64,000 bases of DNA from an uncultured Blautia sp. (GCA_934364795.1 CAKRMK010000003.1:62001-126000); one strand, 5' to 3'; shown: positions 26,579-36,686, counted from the stretch's first letter. Numbers and translations are program-made. Notes: generated by a model not told the origin, from the letters alone.

Positions 26579-27811
26579 ATATTTTTTCAATAAAAGCACT
26601 GCATTATGGCCGCCAAATCCCAGGGAATTGGTCATGGCAAAATTTATTTTCTGACATACCGGAGCTTCAATACAGTAATTCAAATCCAGTTCCTCTTCGG
26701 GTTCTTTTGTACCTACTGTCTGATGAATAAATCCTTCCTCAATAGACTTTACACAGACAATAAATTCTACTCCTCCGGCAGCTCCCAGAAGATGTCCGAT
26801 CATAGACTTTGTAGAGTTTATTTTCACCTTTTTTGCAGCTTTTCCAAAGGCTGATTTGATTGCTCTTGTCTCAAAGAGATCATTATGATGGGTTCCTGTT
26901 CCATGGGCATTAATATAATCAATTTCCTCAGGCTGTACACCGGCTTCTTTCATAGCGTCAGTCATTGCACGGGCTGCTCCGCTTCCATCCTCAATGGGTG
27001 ATGTAATGTGATAGGCGTCCGCAGTAGCACCATATCCCACTACCTCTGCATAGATTTTTGCGTTTCTTGCTTTTGCATGTTCCAACTCCTCCAGAACTAC
27101 TACACCTGCACCCTCTCCTATGACAAATCCTCCTCTTTCTTTATCAAAAGGAATAGAAGCACGGCAGGGATCCTGGCTTGTGCTAAGTGCTGTAAGGTTG
27201 GTAAAACCAGCAACACTGACCGGCGTAATTGCCCCTTCTGTACCTCCTGCAAACATAACTTCTGCATCTCCATACTGTATCGCACGATAAGCGTCTCCGA
27301 TGCAATGAGTTCCTGATGCACAGGCAGTTACCACATTGGTACACTTACCTCTGGCACCTGTAGCAATTGAAACATTTCCTGCTGCCATATTGCTGATCAT
27401 CTTTGGAACAAAAAGAGGATCTACCTTTGCAGGACCCTTTTCAACCAGCCTTTTTGTGGCAGTTTCCATAGTCTGAAGGCTTCCAATTCCAGATCCTACG
27501 ATTACTCCCACACGGAAAGGATCCTCGTTTTCCATATTGATTTCCGCATCAGTCATAGCCTCCTTTGCGGCAGCTACTGCATACTGCGAAAAAAGCTCCA
27601 TTCTTCTTGCAGATTTAAAATCCATGTGCTCTTTTGCATTAAAATCTTTTACTTCTGCTGCAAGTTTTACCTTGAATTCTGTGGTATCAAACTTTGTGAT
27701 TTCACTGATTCCCACCTTCCCGGCTTTTACATTTTTCCAGAAGGTTTCTACATCATTTCCTATGGGAGTCACCGCACCAAGTCCGGTTACTACTACCCGT
27801 CTTTTACTCAT
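26576..27811 (-). CDS. fabF: 3-oxoacyl-ACP synthase II (KAS II)
   Basis: The 411-residue thiolase-fold enzyme extends acyl-ACP by two carbons from malonyl-ACP. The catalytic Cys is in [16 protein letters not shown], and the two His in [12 protein letters not shown] and [13 protein letters not shown]. The start overlaps fabG by 4 bases (ATGA) with GGGGGAA upstream. Its stop codon TAG (26578-26576) falls in the end of the repeat at 26415-26578, so the last residue context is repeat-derived. Confidence 0.97.
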   Translation of the reverse strand: MSKRRVVVTGLGAVTPIGNDVETFWKNVKAGKVGISEITKFDTTEFKVKLAAEVKDFNAKEHMDFKSARRMELFSQYAVAAAKEAMTDAEINMENEDPFRVGVIVGSGIGSLQTMETATKRLVEKGPAKVDPLFVPKMISNMAAGNVSIATGARGKCTNVVTACASGTHCIGDAYRAIQYGDAEVMFAGGTEGAITPVSVAGFTNLTALSTSQDPCRASIPFDKERGGFVIGEGAGVVVLEELEHAKARNAKIYAEVVGYGATADAYHITSPIEDGSGAARAMTDAMKEAGVQPEEIDYINAHGTGTHHNDLFETRAIKSAFGKAAKKVKINSTKSMIGHLLGAAGGVEFIVCVKSIEEGFIHQTVGTKEPEEELDLNYCIEAPVCQKINFAMTNSLGFGGHNAVLLLKKY

Positions 27812-28548
27812 AACATTCCCCCGTCAACACACAAAACCTGTCCTGTAATATACCCGGCTTCCGAAGATGCAAAAAAGGCAACTGCTTTTGCCACATCTGC
27901 TGGATCTCCAAAAGCTCCCATGGGAATATTTTTTAAAGTTTCTTCTTTTACCTTATCAGAAAGCACATCTGTCATATCCGTTCTGATAAAGCCAGGAGCA
28001 ACAGCATTTACTGTGATTCCCCGTGATGCAAGCTCTTTTGCTGCGGTCTTTGTAAGCCCGATAATCCCGGCTTTTGATGCCGCATAGTTGGCCTGACCGG
28101 GATTTCCTCCGATGCCAACAACAGATGCCATATTTACAATTCGTCCACTGCGCTGTTTCAACATCTGGCGTGCAACATGCCGAATACAGTTAAAAGTTCC
28201 CTTAAGATTCGTGTCTACTACTTTATCAAAATCTGCCTCACTCATCCCTAACAGAAGCCCGTCTTTTGTAACTCCGGCATTGTTTACTAAGATATCAATC
28301 TGTCCGTATGTTTTGATAACTTTTTTGATAAATTCCCCACATGCATCAAAATCTGCCACATTGCACTGGAATGTTTCAGCCATTTTGCCCCCGGCTTCTA
28401 TTTCTTCTTTTACTGCTTTTGCTTTTTCTTCTGAACCATTATAATTTATGATTACAAGTGCTCCCTGACTGGCAAGTTCAAGGGCAATTGCTCTTCCAAT
28501 TCCGCGGGAAGCACCTGTTACTACTGCAATTTTTTTGTCTGTATTCAT
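27808..28548 (-). CDS. fabG: 3-oxoacyl-ACP reductase
   Basis: The 246-residue short-chain dehydrogenase reduces 3-oxoacyl-ACP with NADPH. It has [22 protein letters not shown], and the catalytic Ser/Tyr/Lys triad ([17 protein letters not shown]). RBS (GGAG) is a little distant (14 bases). fabF starts inside its end. Confidence 0.97.
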   Translation of the reverse strand: MNTDKKIAVVTGASRGIGRAIALELASQGALVIINYNGSEEKAKAVKEEIEAGGKMAETFQCNVADFDACGEFIKKVIKTYGQIDILVNNAGVTKDGLLLGMSEADFDKVVDTNLKGTFNCIRHVARQMLKQRSGRIVNMASVVGIGGNPGQANYAASKAGIIGLTKTAAKELASRGITVNAVAPGFIRTDMTDVLSDKVKEETLKNIPMGAFGDPADVAKAVAFFASSEAGYITGQVLCVDGGML

Positions 28549-28585
28549 ATGCTTGTTTTTTGCTCCTGCTTACTATTTCTGCTAC

Positions 28586-29494
28586 TTATTTCATTATCTG
28601 CTCTAAATCTTCTGTTGTCTGAATATTATATGTCTTTACCTCTGGTGCAATCTTTTTCATAAACCCAGCCAGAGTCTTTCCAGGTCCGATTTCCACAAAT
28701 GTATCTACGCCTTCTGTAATCATTTTTTCCACACTCTGCTGCCATCTTACAGAAGAAGAAATCTGTCTTGCAAGAAGCTCTTCTGTTTCTTTGATATCTG
28801 TTACATATTCAGCAGTTACATTGGTTACATATGGAATTTTTAAAGGATTGAATTCTACTTTTTCCAATTCCTTTTTCAGTTTTTCTCCTGCATCCCGAAG
28901 CAGTGAAGAATGAAATGGACCGCTTACCACAAGAGGTAAAACTCTTCTTGCGCCAGCCTCTTTCAGCTTTAAAGAAGCCTCTTCTACAGCTGTTTTTGGA
29001 CCTGTAATTACGATCTGGCCGGGACAGTTATAATTGGCAATTTCTGCTTTTGTACCGGAAATTACAGTTTCAATTGCCTGTGCCTCCAGACCAAGAACTG
29101 CAGCCATAGAACCCTGACCAGCCGGAACTGCCTGTTCCATAAGGATCCCTCTTTTTCTTACAGTTGTAATGGCATCTTTCACACTCATACCGCCTGAAAC
29201 GGAGATTGCACAGTATTCTCCAAGGCTTAAGCCTGCAGTTACATCTGGATGAATTCCATACTCTTCTACTACTTTTTCCATCGCAAGACAGGTAGTAACC
29301 AACGCAGCCTGAGTATATTCTGTAAGGTTAAGTCTGTCATTTTTTTCAAAACAAAGTGCTTTCATATCAAGAGAAAGCCACTGGCTTGCCTGATCAAAAA
29401 TCTCTCGGGCAGAAGGATATTTTTCATAAAAGTCCTGTCCCATACCAGCTTTTTGAGCACCTTGTCCAGGAAAAATAAATGCAATCTTACTCAT
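28586..29494 (-). CDS. fabD: Malonyl-CoA:ACP transacylase
   Basis: The 302-residue enzyme loads malonyl groups on ACP. The nucleophile Ser is in GLSLGEYCAI (residues 87-96), the catalytic His in VSGPFHSSLL, and the start is FIFPGQGAQKAGMG. The start overlaps fabK by 8 bases. Confidence 0.97.
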   Translation of the reverse strand: MSKIAFIFPGQGAQKAGMGQDFYEKYPSAREIFDQASQWLSLDMKALCFEKNDRLNLTEYTQAALVTTCLAMEKVVEEYGIHPDVTAGLSLGEYCAISVSGGMSVKDAITTVRKRGILMEQAVPAGQGSMAAVLGLEAQAIETVISGTKAEIANYNCPGQIVITGPKTAVEEASLKLKEAGARRVLPLVVSGPFHSSLLRDAGEKLKKELEKVEFNPLKIPYVTNVTAEYVTDIKETEELLARQISSSVRWQQSVEKMITEGVDTFVEIGPGKTLAGFMKKIAPEVKTYNIQTTEDLEQIMK

Positions 29495-30425
29495 AAATTC
29501 CGGTTCCTTTCAGTAATGTATCGGTCTCTTTTACAAGCTTTTGGATCAGCTCGCTGCAGCTTAACTGCTCTTTTACCAGTCCTGCACTTTGTCCTGCCAT
29601 GACGCTTCCCATCTTTACATCTCCGTCAACAACAGCACGGCGAAGACTGCCTAAAGTCATTTGTTCCAGTTCCTCAAAAGGAACTCCTTCTGCTTCTTTT
29701 TTCAGATATTCCTTTGTCATCTGATTACGAAGGGCCCTCACTGGATGTCCTGTAGAACGACCGGTTACTTTGGTATCAATGTCCTTTGCTTTCAGTATCA
29801 TATCTTTGTAATTCTGATGCGCCCAGCACTCATTGGTTGCCACAAAATGTGTTCCCATCTGAACAGCTTTCGCCCCTAACATAAAGGCTGCTGCAATCCC
29901 TCTTCCATCTGCAATTCCACCGGCTGCAATAACTGGAATATTTACGGCATCCACAATTTGAGGTACCAGAACCATGGTAGTTGTCTCCCCTATATGCCCG
30001 CCGGATTCACAGCCTTCTGCAACAACTGCATCGGCACCACAGCGTTCCATTCTCTTTGCATGCGCCACAGAAGCAATAACAGGGATAATCTTTACCCCCG
30101 CCTCTTTCCACATTTTCATGTACTTTTCCGGGTTTCCTGCACCAGTTGTAACAACGGGAACTTTTTCCTCTACAATAACCTGTGCAATCTCATCTGCATA
30201 TGGACTCATAAGCATAATATTTACACCAAATGGTTTGTCTGTAAGCTTTTTTACTTTCTGAACCTGCTGACGTACCCATTCAGCCGGAGCACTGGCAGCT
30301 CCGATAAGTCCCAGTCCGCCTGCTTCTGAAACTGCTGCTGCAAGATGGTATTCTGCTACCCAGGCCATACCGCCCTGAATGATGGGATATTCAATTCCAA
30401 GTAGTTCTGTAACTTCTGTTTTCAT
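29487..30425 (-). CDS. fabK: FMN-dependent enoyl-ACP reductase II
   Basis: The 312-residue protein is a nitronate monooxygenase-like flavoprotein with the IQGGMAWVAEY start, GVNIMLMSPYADE, TTGAGNP, VAEGCESGGHIGE and ALRNQMTKEYL motifs, characteristic of FabK. It reduces enoyl-ACP in place of FabI, so the organism would be expected to tolerate triclosan (family knowledge). Start ATG 30425 with GGAG. No fabI is seen. Confidence 0.95.
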   Translation of the reverse strand: MKTEVTELLGIEYPIIQGGMAWVAEYHLAAAVSEAGGLGLIGAASAPAEWVRQQVQKVKKLTDKPFGVNIMLMSPYADEIAQVIVEEKVPVVTTGAGNPEKYMKMWKEAGVKIIPVIASVAHAKRMERCGADAVVAEGCESGGHIGETTTMVLVPQIVDAVNIPVIAAGGIADGRGIAAAFMLGAKAVQMGTHFVATNECWAHQNYKDMILKAKDIDTKVTGRSTGHPVRALRNQMTKEYLKKEAEGVPFEELEQMTLGSLRRAVVDGDVKMGSVMAGQSAGLVKEQLSCSELIQKLVKETDTLLKGTGIYE

Positions 30426-30472
30426 AAAAATCTCCAATCTTTTTGACTGTCAAATGCTCTTTCACACAAACT

Positions 30473-30694
30473 TTAGCGATTCTGCAGGTAATTTTCCACA
30501 TCGCCAATGGTTCTGATATTTTCAAGATCTTCTGTCGGAATCTCTACCTCAAATTCCTCTTCCAGTGCCATTACCATTTCAAAAAGATCCAGAGAATCAG
30601 CACCAAGATCTTCTTTAAAAGATGTTTCAGGGGTCATTTCATTTACATCTGCTCCTAATGAATCTGCTGCAATTTCTTTGATTTTTTCTAACAT
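30473..30694 (-). CDS. acpP: Acyl carrier protein
   Basis: The 73-residue acidic protein has the phosphopantetheine Ser in LGADSLDLFEMVMALEEEF. It carries the growing acyl chain. It is 47 bases downstream of fabH and 47 bases upstream of fabK, in the operon. RBS GGAG(A). Confidence 0.97.
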   Translation of the reverse strand: MLEKIKEIAADSLGADVNEMTPETSFKEDLGADSLDLFEMVMALEEEFEVEIPTEDLENIRTIGDVENYLQNR

Positions 30695-30741
30695 TTTATT
30701 GTTCTCCTTTTTCTTTAACTTGTATGATTTCTGCGGTTATT

Positions 30742-31710
30742 TTACCAGTTCAGCAAACTGGCACCGTAAGTAAATCCCCCTCCAAATCCGGAAAAAACGA
30801 GCCAGTCACCTGTGTTTAATCTTCCTTTTTTGTTCCATTCATCCAGAAGAATGGGGATACTTGCAGAGGAAGTATTTCCTAGCATTTCTATGTTCATCGG
30901 AAACTTTTCCAAAGGTTCTTTCAGATGTTTTGCAACAGAAAAAACAATTCTCTGGTTGGCCTGATGAAGCATATAATAGCGAATATCTTCTTTATTTTTT
31001 CCAGCTTTTTTCAACACTTCCTGAATCACTTCCGGAACTTTTGAAACAGCAAATTTGAATACTTCTTTGCCGTCCATCCGCATATAGGTAGAAGAAAAAT
31101 CTGGGTTTTTTGTTACGTATTCCGGTTGATTTCTGCTGTCACAGGTGAGGGCTTTTCCTCCATTTCCAATGGAATGCGTAGCCTGAATATATGTGGCAGA
31201 CTCTTCTGCTTCCAGTACTACAGCACCTGCGCCATCTCCAAATAACACACATGTACTTCGGTCCTGCCAGTTTGTAAGATGGGAAAGTGCTTCTGCACCG
31301 ATCACCAGCGCAGTACGGTAAATTTGCTGTCCCAGATATGCCTGCGCTGTATTTAATGCCACCAAAAAGCCAGTACAGGCACTGTTTAAATCAAAACAAG
31401 TGGCATTATCTGCACCGATTATTTCCTGTACCTGACAGGCTGTACACGGCATTATTTTTTCTGCTGACATGGTAGAAACCAGTATCAGATCAATTTCATC
31501 CGGCTGCATCTTTGCTGCTTCAAGTGCAGCCTGGGCTGCTTTGGATGCCATCTGGGAAACGGTTTCAGCCTTTGTTGCAATATGTCTTTGACCAATTCCG
31601 GTTCGTCCACGGATCCACTCATCACTTGTATCCATCATGTGGGATAATTTATTGTTATCCCACACCTGAACCGGCCTGTAAGAACCGGTTCCCTTTATTT
31701 TTCCAAACAT
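30742..31710 (-). CDS. fabH: 3-oxoacyl-ACP synthase III (KAS III)
   Basis: The 322-residue enzyme starts fatty acid synthesis with acetyl- or branched acyl-CoA. The catalytic Cys is in FDLNSACTGFLVALN, His in LHQANQRIVFSVAKHL, and Asn in EMLGNTSSASIPI. It is the first gene of the fab operon; RBS GGAGGG. Its promoter carries a FabT box. Confidence 0.97.
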   Translation of the reverse strand: MFGKIKGTGSYRPVQVWDNNKLSHMMDTSDEWIRGRTGIGQRHIATKAETVSQMASKAAQAALEAAKMQPDEIDLILVSTMSAEKIMPCTACQVQEIIGADNATCFDLNSACTGFLVALNTAQAYLGQQIYRTALVIGAEALSHLTNWQDRSTCVLFGDGAGAVVLEAEESATYIQATHSIGNGGKALTCDSRNQPEYVTKNPDFSSTYMRMDGKEVFKFAVSKVPEVIQEVLKKAGKNKEDIRYYMLHQANQRIVFSVAKHLKEPLEKFPMNIEMLGNTSSASIPILLDEWNKKGRLNTGDWLVFSGFGGGFTYGASLLNW

Positions 31711-31777
31711 AATACCCTCCAGGTATATTCTTTTTGTGGTATTGTATTTTCAACCATTTATTTTTGTTTTAAAATAG

Positions 31778-31790
31778 TTTGATTATCAAA
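31778..31790. promoter_or_regulatory. FabT operator on the fab promoter
   Basis: A perfect 13-base palindrome TTTGATTATCAAA (31778-31790), within AGTTTGATTATCAAAGT, matches the FabT consensus of lactic acid bacteria. It overlaps the downstream side of the -10 box of the fabH promoter, so bound FabT would block transcription. Confidence 0.9.
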
Positions 31791-31817
31791 GTATATCACA
31801 AAATGTCTATTTGTCAA
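31790..31817 (-). promoter_or_regulatory. Promoter of the fab operon
   Basis: Minus strand perfect TTGACA (31817-31812), 16-base spacer, TATACT (31795-31790), about 80 bases before the fabH start and directly overlapping the FabT palindrome. Confidence 0.85.
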
Positions 31818-31892
31818 CAGAATTTAATTGGGTTTCGTACATATTTTTTATTGTGAAAAGAAAATGGAGATTAATTTTCTTTTTTTACAGTA

Positions 31893-31959
31893 CAAAAAAA
31901 CAGCTTTGTTCTATGTATTTCCACGTTTTTTTACGAGAAACACATAGTAACATAGCTGT
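31893..31959 (-). terminator. Large imperfect hairpin, probable terminator of the transglutaminase gene
   Basis: Arms of about 27 bases (AACAGCTTTGTTCTATGT / ACATAGTAACATAGCTGTT, imperfect) end in a minus-strand run of seven T at 31899-31893. With the repeat at 32033-32119 it fills most of the 439-base gap between the transglutaminase and fabH genes. Confidence 0.6.
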
Positions 31960-32032
31960 TCGTTTGTTAAATTTCTAAAAGATATTTCAGACAAAATATT
32001 CGTTAAAACTTATAAGAAATTTTATCTGTCCA

Positions 32033-32119
32033 GACCGTATTTGAAAAAGGCTTTATGCAAAGTATACCGCAAAGTAGAGCACACAAATTGCAGAAATAAT
32101 TTTTTCAAACAGGCTTTAA
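32033..32119. mobile_element. Internally deleted copy of the dispersed repeat (about 87 bp)
   Basis: Both ends match the 26415-26578 element (TTTGAAAAAGGCTTTATGCAA; TTTTTTCAAACAGGCTTTAA), and the block ATACCGCAAAGTAGAGC matches its right inner part. The central hairpin-bearing 75 or so bases are absent, as in an internal deletion of a MITE. Confidence 0.72.
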
Positions 32120-32149
32120 TGTACTTCTACGGGCTATTGCTTTACTGAA

Positions 32150-34474
32150 CTACTTCCTGACAGTTACTTTACAGATAATCTTTTTACTTCCCGACTTTAT
32201 TGTAATTGTCGCGTTTCCCTTTTTCCTGGCAGTGATTTTGCCTTTTGCACTCACTGTTGCAACTTTTTTATTGGAGCTTTTGTAGGTTACTTTTTGCTGA
32301 CTTGTAACTGGAAAAACATTAACTTTTAGCTGAAAGGTTTTTCCTTTTTTCTGCAAAATAATATTTTTTTTCTTAACTGATAAGGCAGTTGTTTTTACTG
32401 TTTTGTTCTGAACTTTAACATTAAAAATCTGCTGTTTTCCATTCGTATATGTTACTGTAATAGTCGCTTTGCCTGCCTTTTTGGCAGTTATTTTTCCAGT
32501 TTTACTGCTAATTACAGCCACTTTGGAATTGGATGTTTTTACTTTCTTTAACTTCCTGTTGACCTTGTAGGACTGCTTTACACGCAAAGTAAGCGCCGTA
32601 GTTTTGGAAGGGATTGGAGTTGCAGTTGGTTTTGGCTTTGCGGTCGGTGATACGGTTGGCGTTGCACTTGGTTTCGGCTTTGCGGTCGGTGCTGCGCTTG
32701 GCGTCGCGCTTGGTTTTGGCTTTGCGGTCGGTGATACGGTTGGCGTCGCACTTGGCTTCGGTGCTGCGGTTGGCGTCGCACTTGGTTTCGGTGCTGCGGT
32801 TGGCGTCGCACTTGGTTTCGGTGCTGCGGTTGGCGTCGCACTTGGCTTCGGTGCTGCGGTTGGTGTCGCACTTGGTTTCGGTGCTGCGGTTGGTGTCGCA
32901 CTTGGCTTCGGTGCTGCGGTTGGTGTCGCACTTGGCTTCGGTGCTGCGGTCGCAGTCGGCGCTAATGTTGGTATTTTACTTATAGATGGCGCTTCGCTGG
33001 GAAGTGGCGCCTCTGTTGCAGCTGGCGCTTCACTTACGGTTGGTGCTTCGCTTACGGATGGCGCTTCACTGGGAAGGGGCTCCTCTGTCACACTTGGGAC
33101 TGGAATTGTACTTGGCGTTGGTGTCACAGTCACAATATTTTCCAGATAACTATTTACCTCTAATACCGGCAGAATATATTTCGGTGAAGGTACCGACGCA
33201 TCTGTAGATGTAGAAAAGCTGGTATATTCTTCTCTTTCTTCGCCTATTGTAATATACCTTCCCTTTGTATTTCGTCCAACAAGAAGATAATCATCATAAA
33301 ACACCCCGGCTATTCTGCTGTCATCCCATGTGGCATCTACCATATACCATTTGCCATCTTCCATTCGTATATAGTTCCACATATGGGCTTCTCCTGTACC
33401 ATTTAATGTACTCTTTGCAAGACCACTGACACAGGCACAGTTTATTCCCAGATAATAGCAGAGAATTTTCATGGATTTGGCATATCCCTCACATACAAAT
33501 CCCGGATCCGGATCCAGAAAAAGGGAAGCCGCAGTATGCACCCACAGCGTTCCATCATTTGTATATGTCACTTTTTTACATATATAATCATGAATTATTT
33601 TTACTTTTTCATACTCACTTTTTCCCTGAATTTCCCCCTCTAAATACGACACAGTTTTCTGCACAGCCGTCATAAAATCTGCCATTTTCTGATGTGCATT
33701 GGTACTGATTTCTCGATTTTCAGGATGAAACTCAATTGCGGAAATACGGCCAATCATCTGAACTGGATTGTTTGCATCTTTAGAAGCACTTATTTTATAT
33801 TGATAAGAACAGCCCCGAAACCAGAATGCCTGTGGATAGTCATAGGAAAAAGCATCGGTAGCCGCCTGAATGATACTTTTTACGCTGTTTCCGGCGGCAA
33901 TATATGCATCATTCCTTACAATCGTCGCTTTTCCATCCTCATCCTTCTGAACTTCAGCCTCAAATGTAACTGCGTCCGGCAATGTATATTCAAAGGTTAC
34001 TGTATCAAGAAAATCGGCATAATTTACAATATAATTTTCGACTAATTTATCATAAAATGCCTTTGAATTTCCCTCCAGCTGGCTGCCATAACTGTCCGTG
34101 TAGGAAACCAAAGAAAACAGACTGATTCCGTCATTCCACGCATCAAGGGAAACGGCTCCGGATGTGACCGCACCTGACTCTGTTATCATAATCGGCTCGT
34201 CATCCCAGCTTTTTTCTTCTCCGAATTCAAGCGAATCCTCTGATTCAAACTGGATTTCTTCATTTTCTGCATCATCATTTTCCGCATCGTCAGACACCAC
34301 ATCTTCAGACTCCACACCATCAAACTCTACATCATTAAACTCTGATGCTTCTTCTGCAATAAATCCATCCATTTCATAATTTTCTGTTTCCTGTGCATTT
34401 GCTATTGTTCCCAGGGATTGCAGCAGCAACACCCCGGCCAGAAATGCAGCCTCATATTTTTTTATTTTTTTCAC
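32150..34474 (-). CDS. Secreted transglutaminase-like protein with repeat linker and Ig-like domains
   Basis: The start is a GTG at 34474 (GGAGG 7 bases before), giving 774 residues with a signal peptide (1-30, TIANAQ). Domains: an acidic linker (31-105); a transglutaminase-like domain with the Cys of FVCEGYAKS (about 328), His of GEAHMWNY (about 364) and Asp of MVDATWDD (about 379); a Pro/Thr/Lys linker with seven or so PKPSATPTAA units; and two C-terminal Big_2-like domains (TSNSKVAVISSKTGKITAKKAG; SSNKKVATVSAKGKITARKKG). It should act outside the cell as a protease or cross-linker; the substrate is unknown. Confidence 0.88.
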   Translation of the reverse strand: MKKIKKYEAAFLAGVLLLQSLGTIANAQETENYEMDGFIAEEASEFNDVEFDGVESEDVVSDDAENDDAENEEIQFESEDSLEFGEEKSWDDEPIMITESGAVTSGAVSLDAWNDGISLFSLVSYTDSYGSQLEGNSKAFYDKLVENYIVNYADFLDTVTFEYTLPDAVTFEAEVQKDEDGKATIVRNDAYIAAGNSVKSIIQAATDAFSYDYPQAFWFRGCSYQYKISASKDANNPVQMIGRISAIEFHPENREISTNAHQKMADFMTAVQKTVSYLEGEIQGKSEYEKVKIIHDYICKKVTYTNDGTLWVHTAASLFLDPDPGFVCEGYAKSMKILCYYLGINCACVSGLAKSTLNGTGEAHMWNYIRMEDGKWYMVDATWDDSRIAGVFYDDYLLVGRNTKGRYITIGEEREEYTSFSTSTDASVPSPKYILPVLEVNSYLENIVTVTPTPSTIPVPSVTEEPLPSEAPSVSEAPTVSEAPAATEAPLPSEAPSISKIPTLAPTATAAPKPSATPTAAPKPSATPTAAPKPSATPTAAPKPSATPTAAPKPSATPTAAPKPSATPTAAPKPSATPTVSPTAKPKPSATPSAAPTAKPKPSATPTVSPTAKPKPTATPIPSKTTALTLRVKQSYKVNRKLKKVKTSNSKVAVISSKTGKITAKKAGKATITVTYTNGKQQIFNVKVQNKTVKTTALSVKKKNIILQKKGKTFQLKVNVFPVTSQQKVTYKSSNKKVATVSAKGKITARKKGNATITIKSGSKKIICKVTVRK
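32735..32960. repeat. 30-bp minisatellite encoding the PKPSATPTAA linker
   Basis: About seven near-identical 30-base units (GGTGCTGCGGTTGGCGTCGC...) in direct tandem, differing by single silent bases (TTGGT/TTGGC, GGCGTC/GGTGTC). The same region is open in other frames because of its GC-rich bias; those frames are shadows. Confidence 0.88.
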
Positions 34475-34569
34475 GTATATCCTCCAATCAAAATCAGTTG
34501 CTTTTATGCAAAATAGATTTTTCAATCATGCATTCAAATCTATATTTATTTTACATCAACTGTCTTATG

Positions 34570-34598
34570 TTGCACAATCTTTTTTTATTGGGTATAAT
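34570..34598 (+). promoter_or_regulatory. Promoter of the DUF2142 gene
   Basis: TTGCAC (34570-34575), 17-base spacer, TATAAT (34593-34598), 90 bases before ATG 34689. The divergent transglutaminase promoter must lie in the same 214-base gap but is not clear. Confidence 0.72.
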
Positions 34599-34688
34599 AC
34601 TCTAAAATACACAGACTGCAGGTTATCTTTTTATAGCAATATAGTTTACATAAAGCGGCCAGACAGTCAGAACTATGGAGACAAAAAA

Positions 34689-36686
34689 ATGAATCAAACA
34701 CGGAAAATGCCCAAGCACTTATGTGCCTTTTTTATTCTGCTATGTGCAATCAGCGGAATTTGTATTCTGGTTTATAAAAGCCAGTTTCGCTTTGATCTGC
34801 ACCAGCCGATCCAGTATATCATGATGACTACTCACAAGGACACGCAGGAGGTAATACTTTCCCAGGATTCCCCCCAGTTGTCCGAAAGTTTCCTCTGCAC
34901 GGTTCCTGAATTGAAAAAATTTTCCATGGAATGCAGTGTCCAAAATGTAAATTCAAAGGCAAAACTTTCTATAACTTTGTCAAATGCCAATACCGGAGAA
35001 ATTTATTATCACTCCAGAAAAAAGGTCAAAACTTTCCAGTCAGAGGACTCTCATACTATTAAATGTGGTCTGGATGAAAACTTTTTTCCAGATGAGGGAG
35101 CATTATTAACACTCACACTGGAACTGGAAAATGCTCAGGATACCACACTGAATTTTACTGCCAACAAAAAACAGACCCTTGTAAAATCCTTTAATTTTGA
35201 CGAAAATGAACGCACAAATATTATTTATTCCCTTAGTTACGGTGACAACAATTTTATGTTTTATCTGTACATTATCCTGTGCGTTATGCTGCTTTTCCTG
35301 ACAGGCTTAAGTTTTTATCTGATCATTGTACGCCATAAAAAAGTACAGCAGTTTTTTATTCCAATAGCCTTATCTCTTGGAATTATTTTTCAAGGGCTGA
35401 TCACAGTTCACGGAGTTCCTGATGAACCCACGCACCTTGATACTGCCTATAAGTATTCTAATCAAATACTTTTGGTAGGGAACCCTGATGTTCCAGGTAC
35501 TATTTACAAACGTGAGTGTGACGCCAAGTTAAGTGACATGTTAAGTAATGGTCTGGAAAGTAACTCTTATTACCAATTACTGTACCATACCTTTGAACGT
35601 GCATCAGATACCAACCTTATTACCGTCACCTATTCTGATGCCTCCCATCTGGTACCCGCCATTGTATATTTTCCTGCGGCACTTGGTATCAGCGTTGGCA
35701 GAATTCTGGGACTTTCTGCAATGTTTACGTATCAGTTAGGAAGGGTGTTTAACCTGATCGCATTTATCCTTCTGGTGCAATGTGCCATCTGCATTACACC
35801 TTATTGGAAAAACCTTTTCGCTACATTAGGAATCCTTCCAATAACCTTACAACAGGCAGCTTCCGCTTCATATGATGCTATTATAAACGGAATTATCTTT
35901 CTTTTTATTGCCATGTGTTTCCTGTTATCAGGCAGCACACAGCACAAAAAAAGCCAGTTAATTCTTACTGGATTATTTGCCCTTTTTGTTGCTTCTGTAA
36001 AAGGCGGAGTTTACCTTCCGCTTCTGCTGCTTTTACTCTTGTTTATTCCACATAAGCATAGAGAAAAAAGCTGGAAAAAGCTGATTATCAAGCTCCTTCC
36101 AGTAGCAGTAATTGGTATATTTTTCATCGTTATAGCACTTATAAAGTTTATGCCTCTGCTGTCTAATCTGTTCGCTGCAGATGCAAATCCAGACCCGGAG
36201 ACATCACTGTATTCAATCTCCTATGTACTCCACAATCCACTGCAGACCGTTTATCTTCTCTGGAATACCCTAATAAAAGTAGGAGATGATCTTATCCGCG
36301 GTATGTTCGGAGGTATGCTTTCCTGGCTGGATGTAAAAATGAACTGGTTCTTTATCATTATTTTCCTTATCAGCACATTGCTACTGATAAATACAAAAAA
36401 TGACAGCCATTATTTTTCCAGAAAAAAAAGGATGCTTATCACAATGAGTTATCTTTGCTCCAGCTTACTGATTATACTTTCTATGCTTGTGGGCTATACC
36501 AAGATGAAATACAATTATATCCAGGGGCTCCAGGGACGTTATTTCATCCCATTTGCTCCTGCAATGTTCTCTCTTGCCACCACAAAAATGGTATCCGTTG
36601 ATGCAAAGCAATGCTCCAGAATCTGGGAAATTATCATGATTACAGAGATACTGTTGATATTAGAAACGACCACTATGATCCTATAG
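34689..36686 (+). CDS. DUF2142-family polytopic membrane protein, GT-C-like
   Basis: ATG 34689 has TGGAGA upstream; the open frame before it contains the promoter. The 665-residue protein has one N-terminal helix (12-32), an outer domain of about 190 residues, then ten or more helices. The loop HGVPDEPTHLDTAYKYSN after helix 3 with its acidic pair is typical of DUF2142 and GT-C enzymes, which use polyprenyl-phosphate sugars outside the membrane. The neighbouring surface-polysaccharide genes support a sugar-transfer role (inference). Confidence 0.82.
   Translation: MNQTRKMPKHLCAFFILLCAISGICILVYKSQFRFDLHQPIQYIMMTTHKDTQEVILSQDSPQLSESFLCTVPELKKFSMECSVQNVNSKAKLSITLSNANTGEIYYHSRKKVKTFQSEDSHTIKCGLDENFFPDEGALLTLTLELENAQDTTLNFTANKKQTLVKSFNFDENERTNIIYSLSYGDNNFMFYLYIILCVMLLFLTGLSFYLIIVRHKKVQQFFIPIALSLGIIFQGLITVHGVPDEPTHLDTAYKYSNQILLVGNPDVPGTIYKRECDAKLSDMLSNGLESNSYYQLLYHTFERASDTNLITVTYSDASHLVPAIVYFPAALGISVGRILGLSAMFTYQLGRVFNLIAFILLVQCAICITPYWKNLFATLGILPITLQQAASASYDAIINGIIFLFIAMCFLLSGSTQHKKSQLILTGLFALFVASVKGGVYLPLLLLLLLFIPHKHREKSWKKLIIKLLPVAVIGIFFIVIALIKFMPLLSNLFAADANPDPETSLYSISYVLHNPLQTVYLLWNTLIKVGDDLIRGMFGGMLSWLDVKMNWFFIIIFLISTLLLINTKNDSHYFSRKKRMLITMSYLCSSLLIILSMLVGYTKMKYNYIQGLQGRYFIPFAPAMFSLATTKMVSVDAKQCSRIWEIIMITEILLILETTTMIL

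Noticed and set aside
32604..33149. Plus-strand glycine/alanine/valine-rich 181-residue open frame
   Set aside because: It lies on the antisense of the 30-bp minisatellite in the transglutaminase gene; composition comes from the repeat and no RBS or homology is evident.
34506..34688. N-terminal extension of the DUF2142 gene
   Set aside because: The promoter (TTGCAC-17-TATAAT) lies inside this extension, and ATG 34689 has its own RBS.
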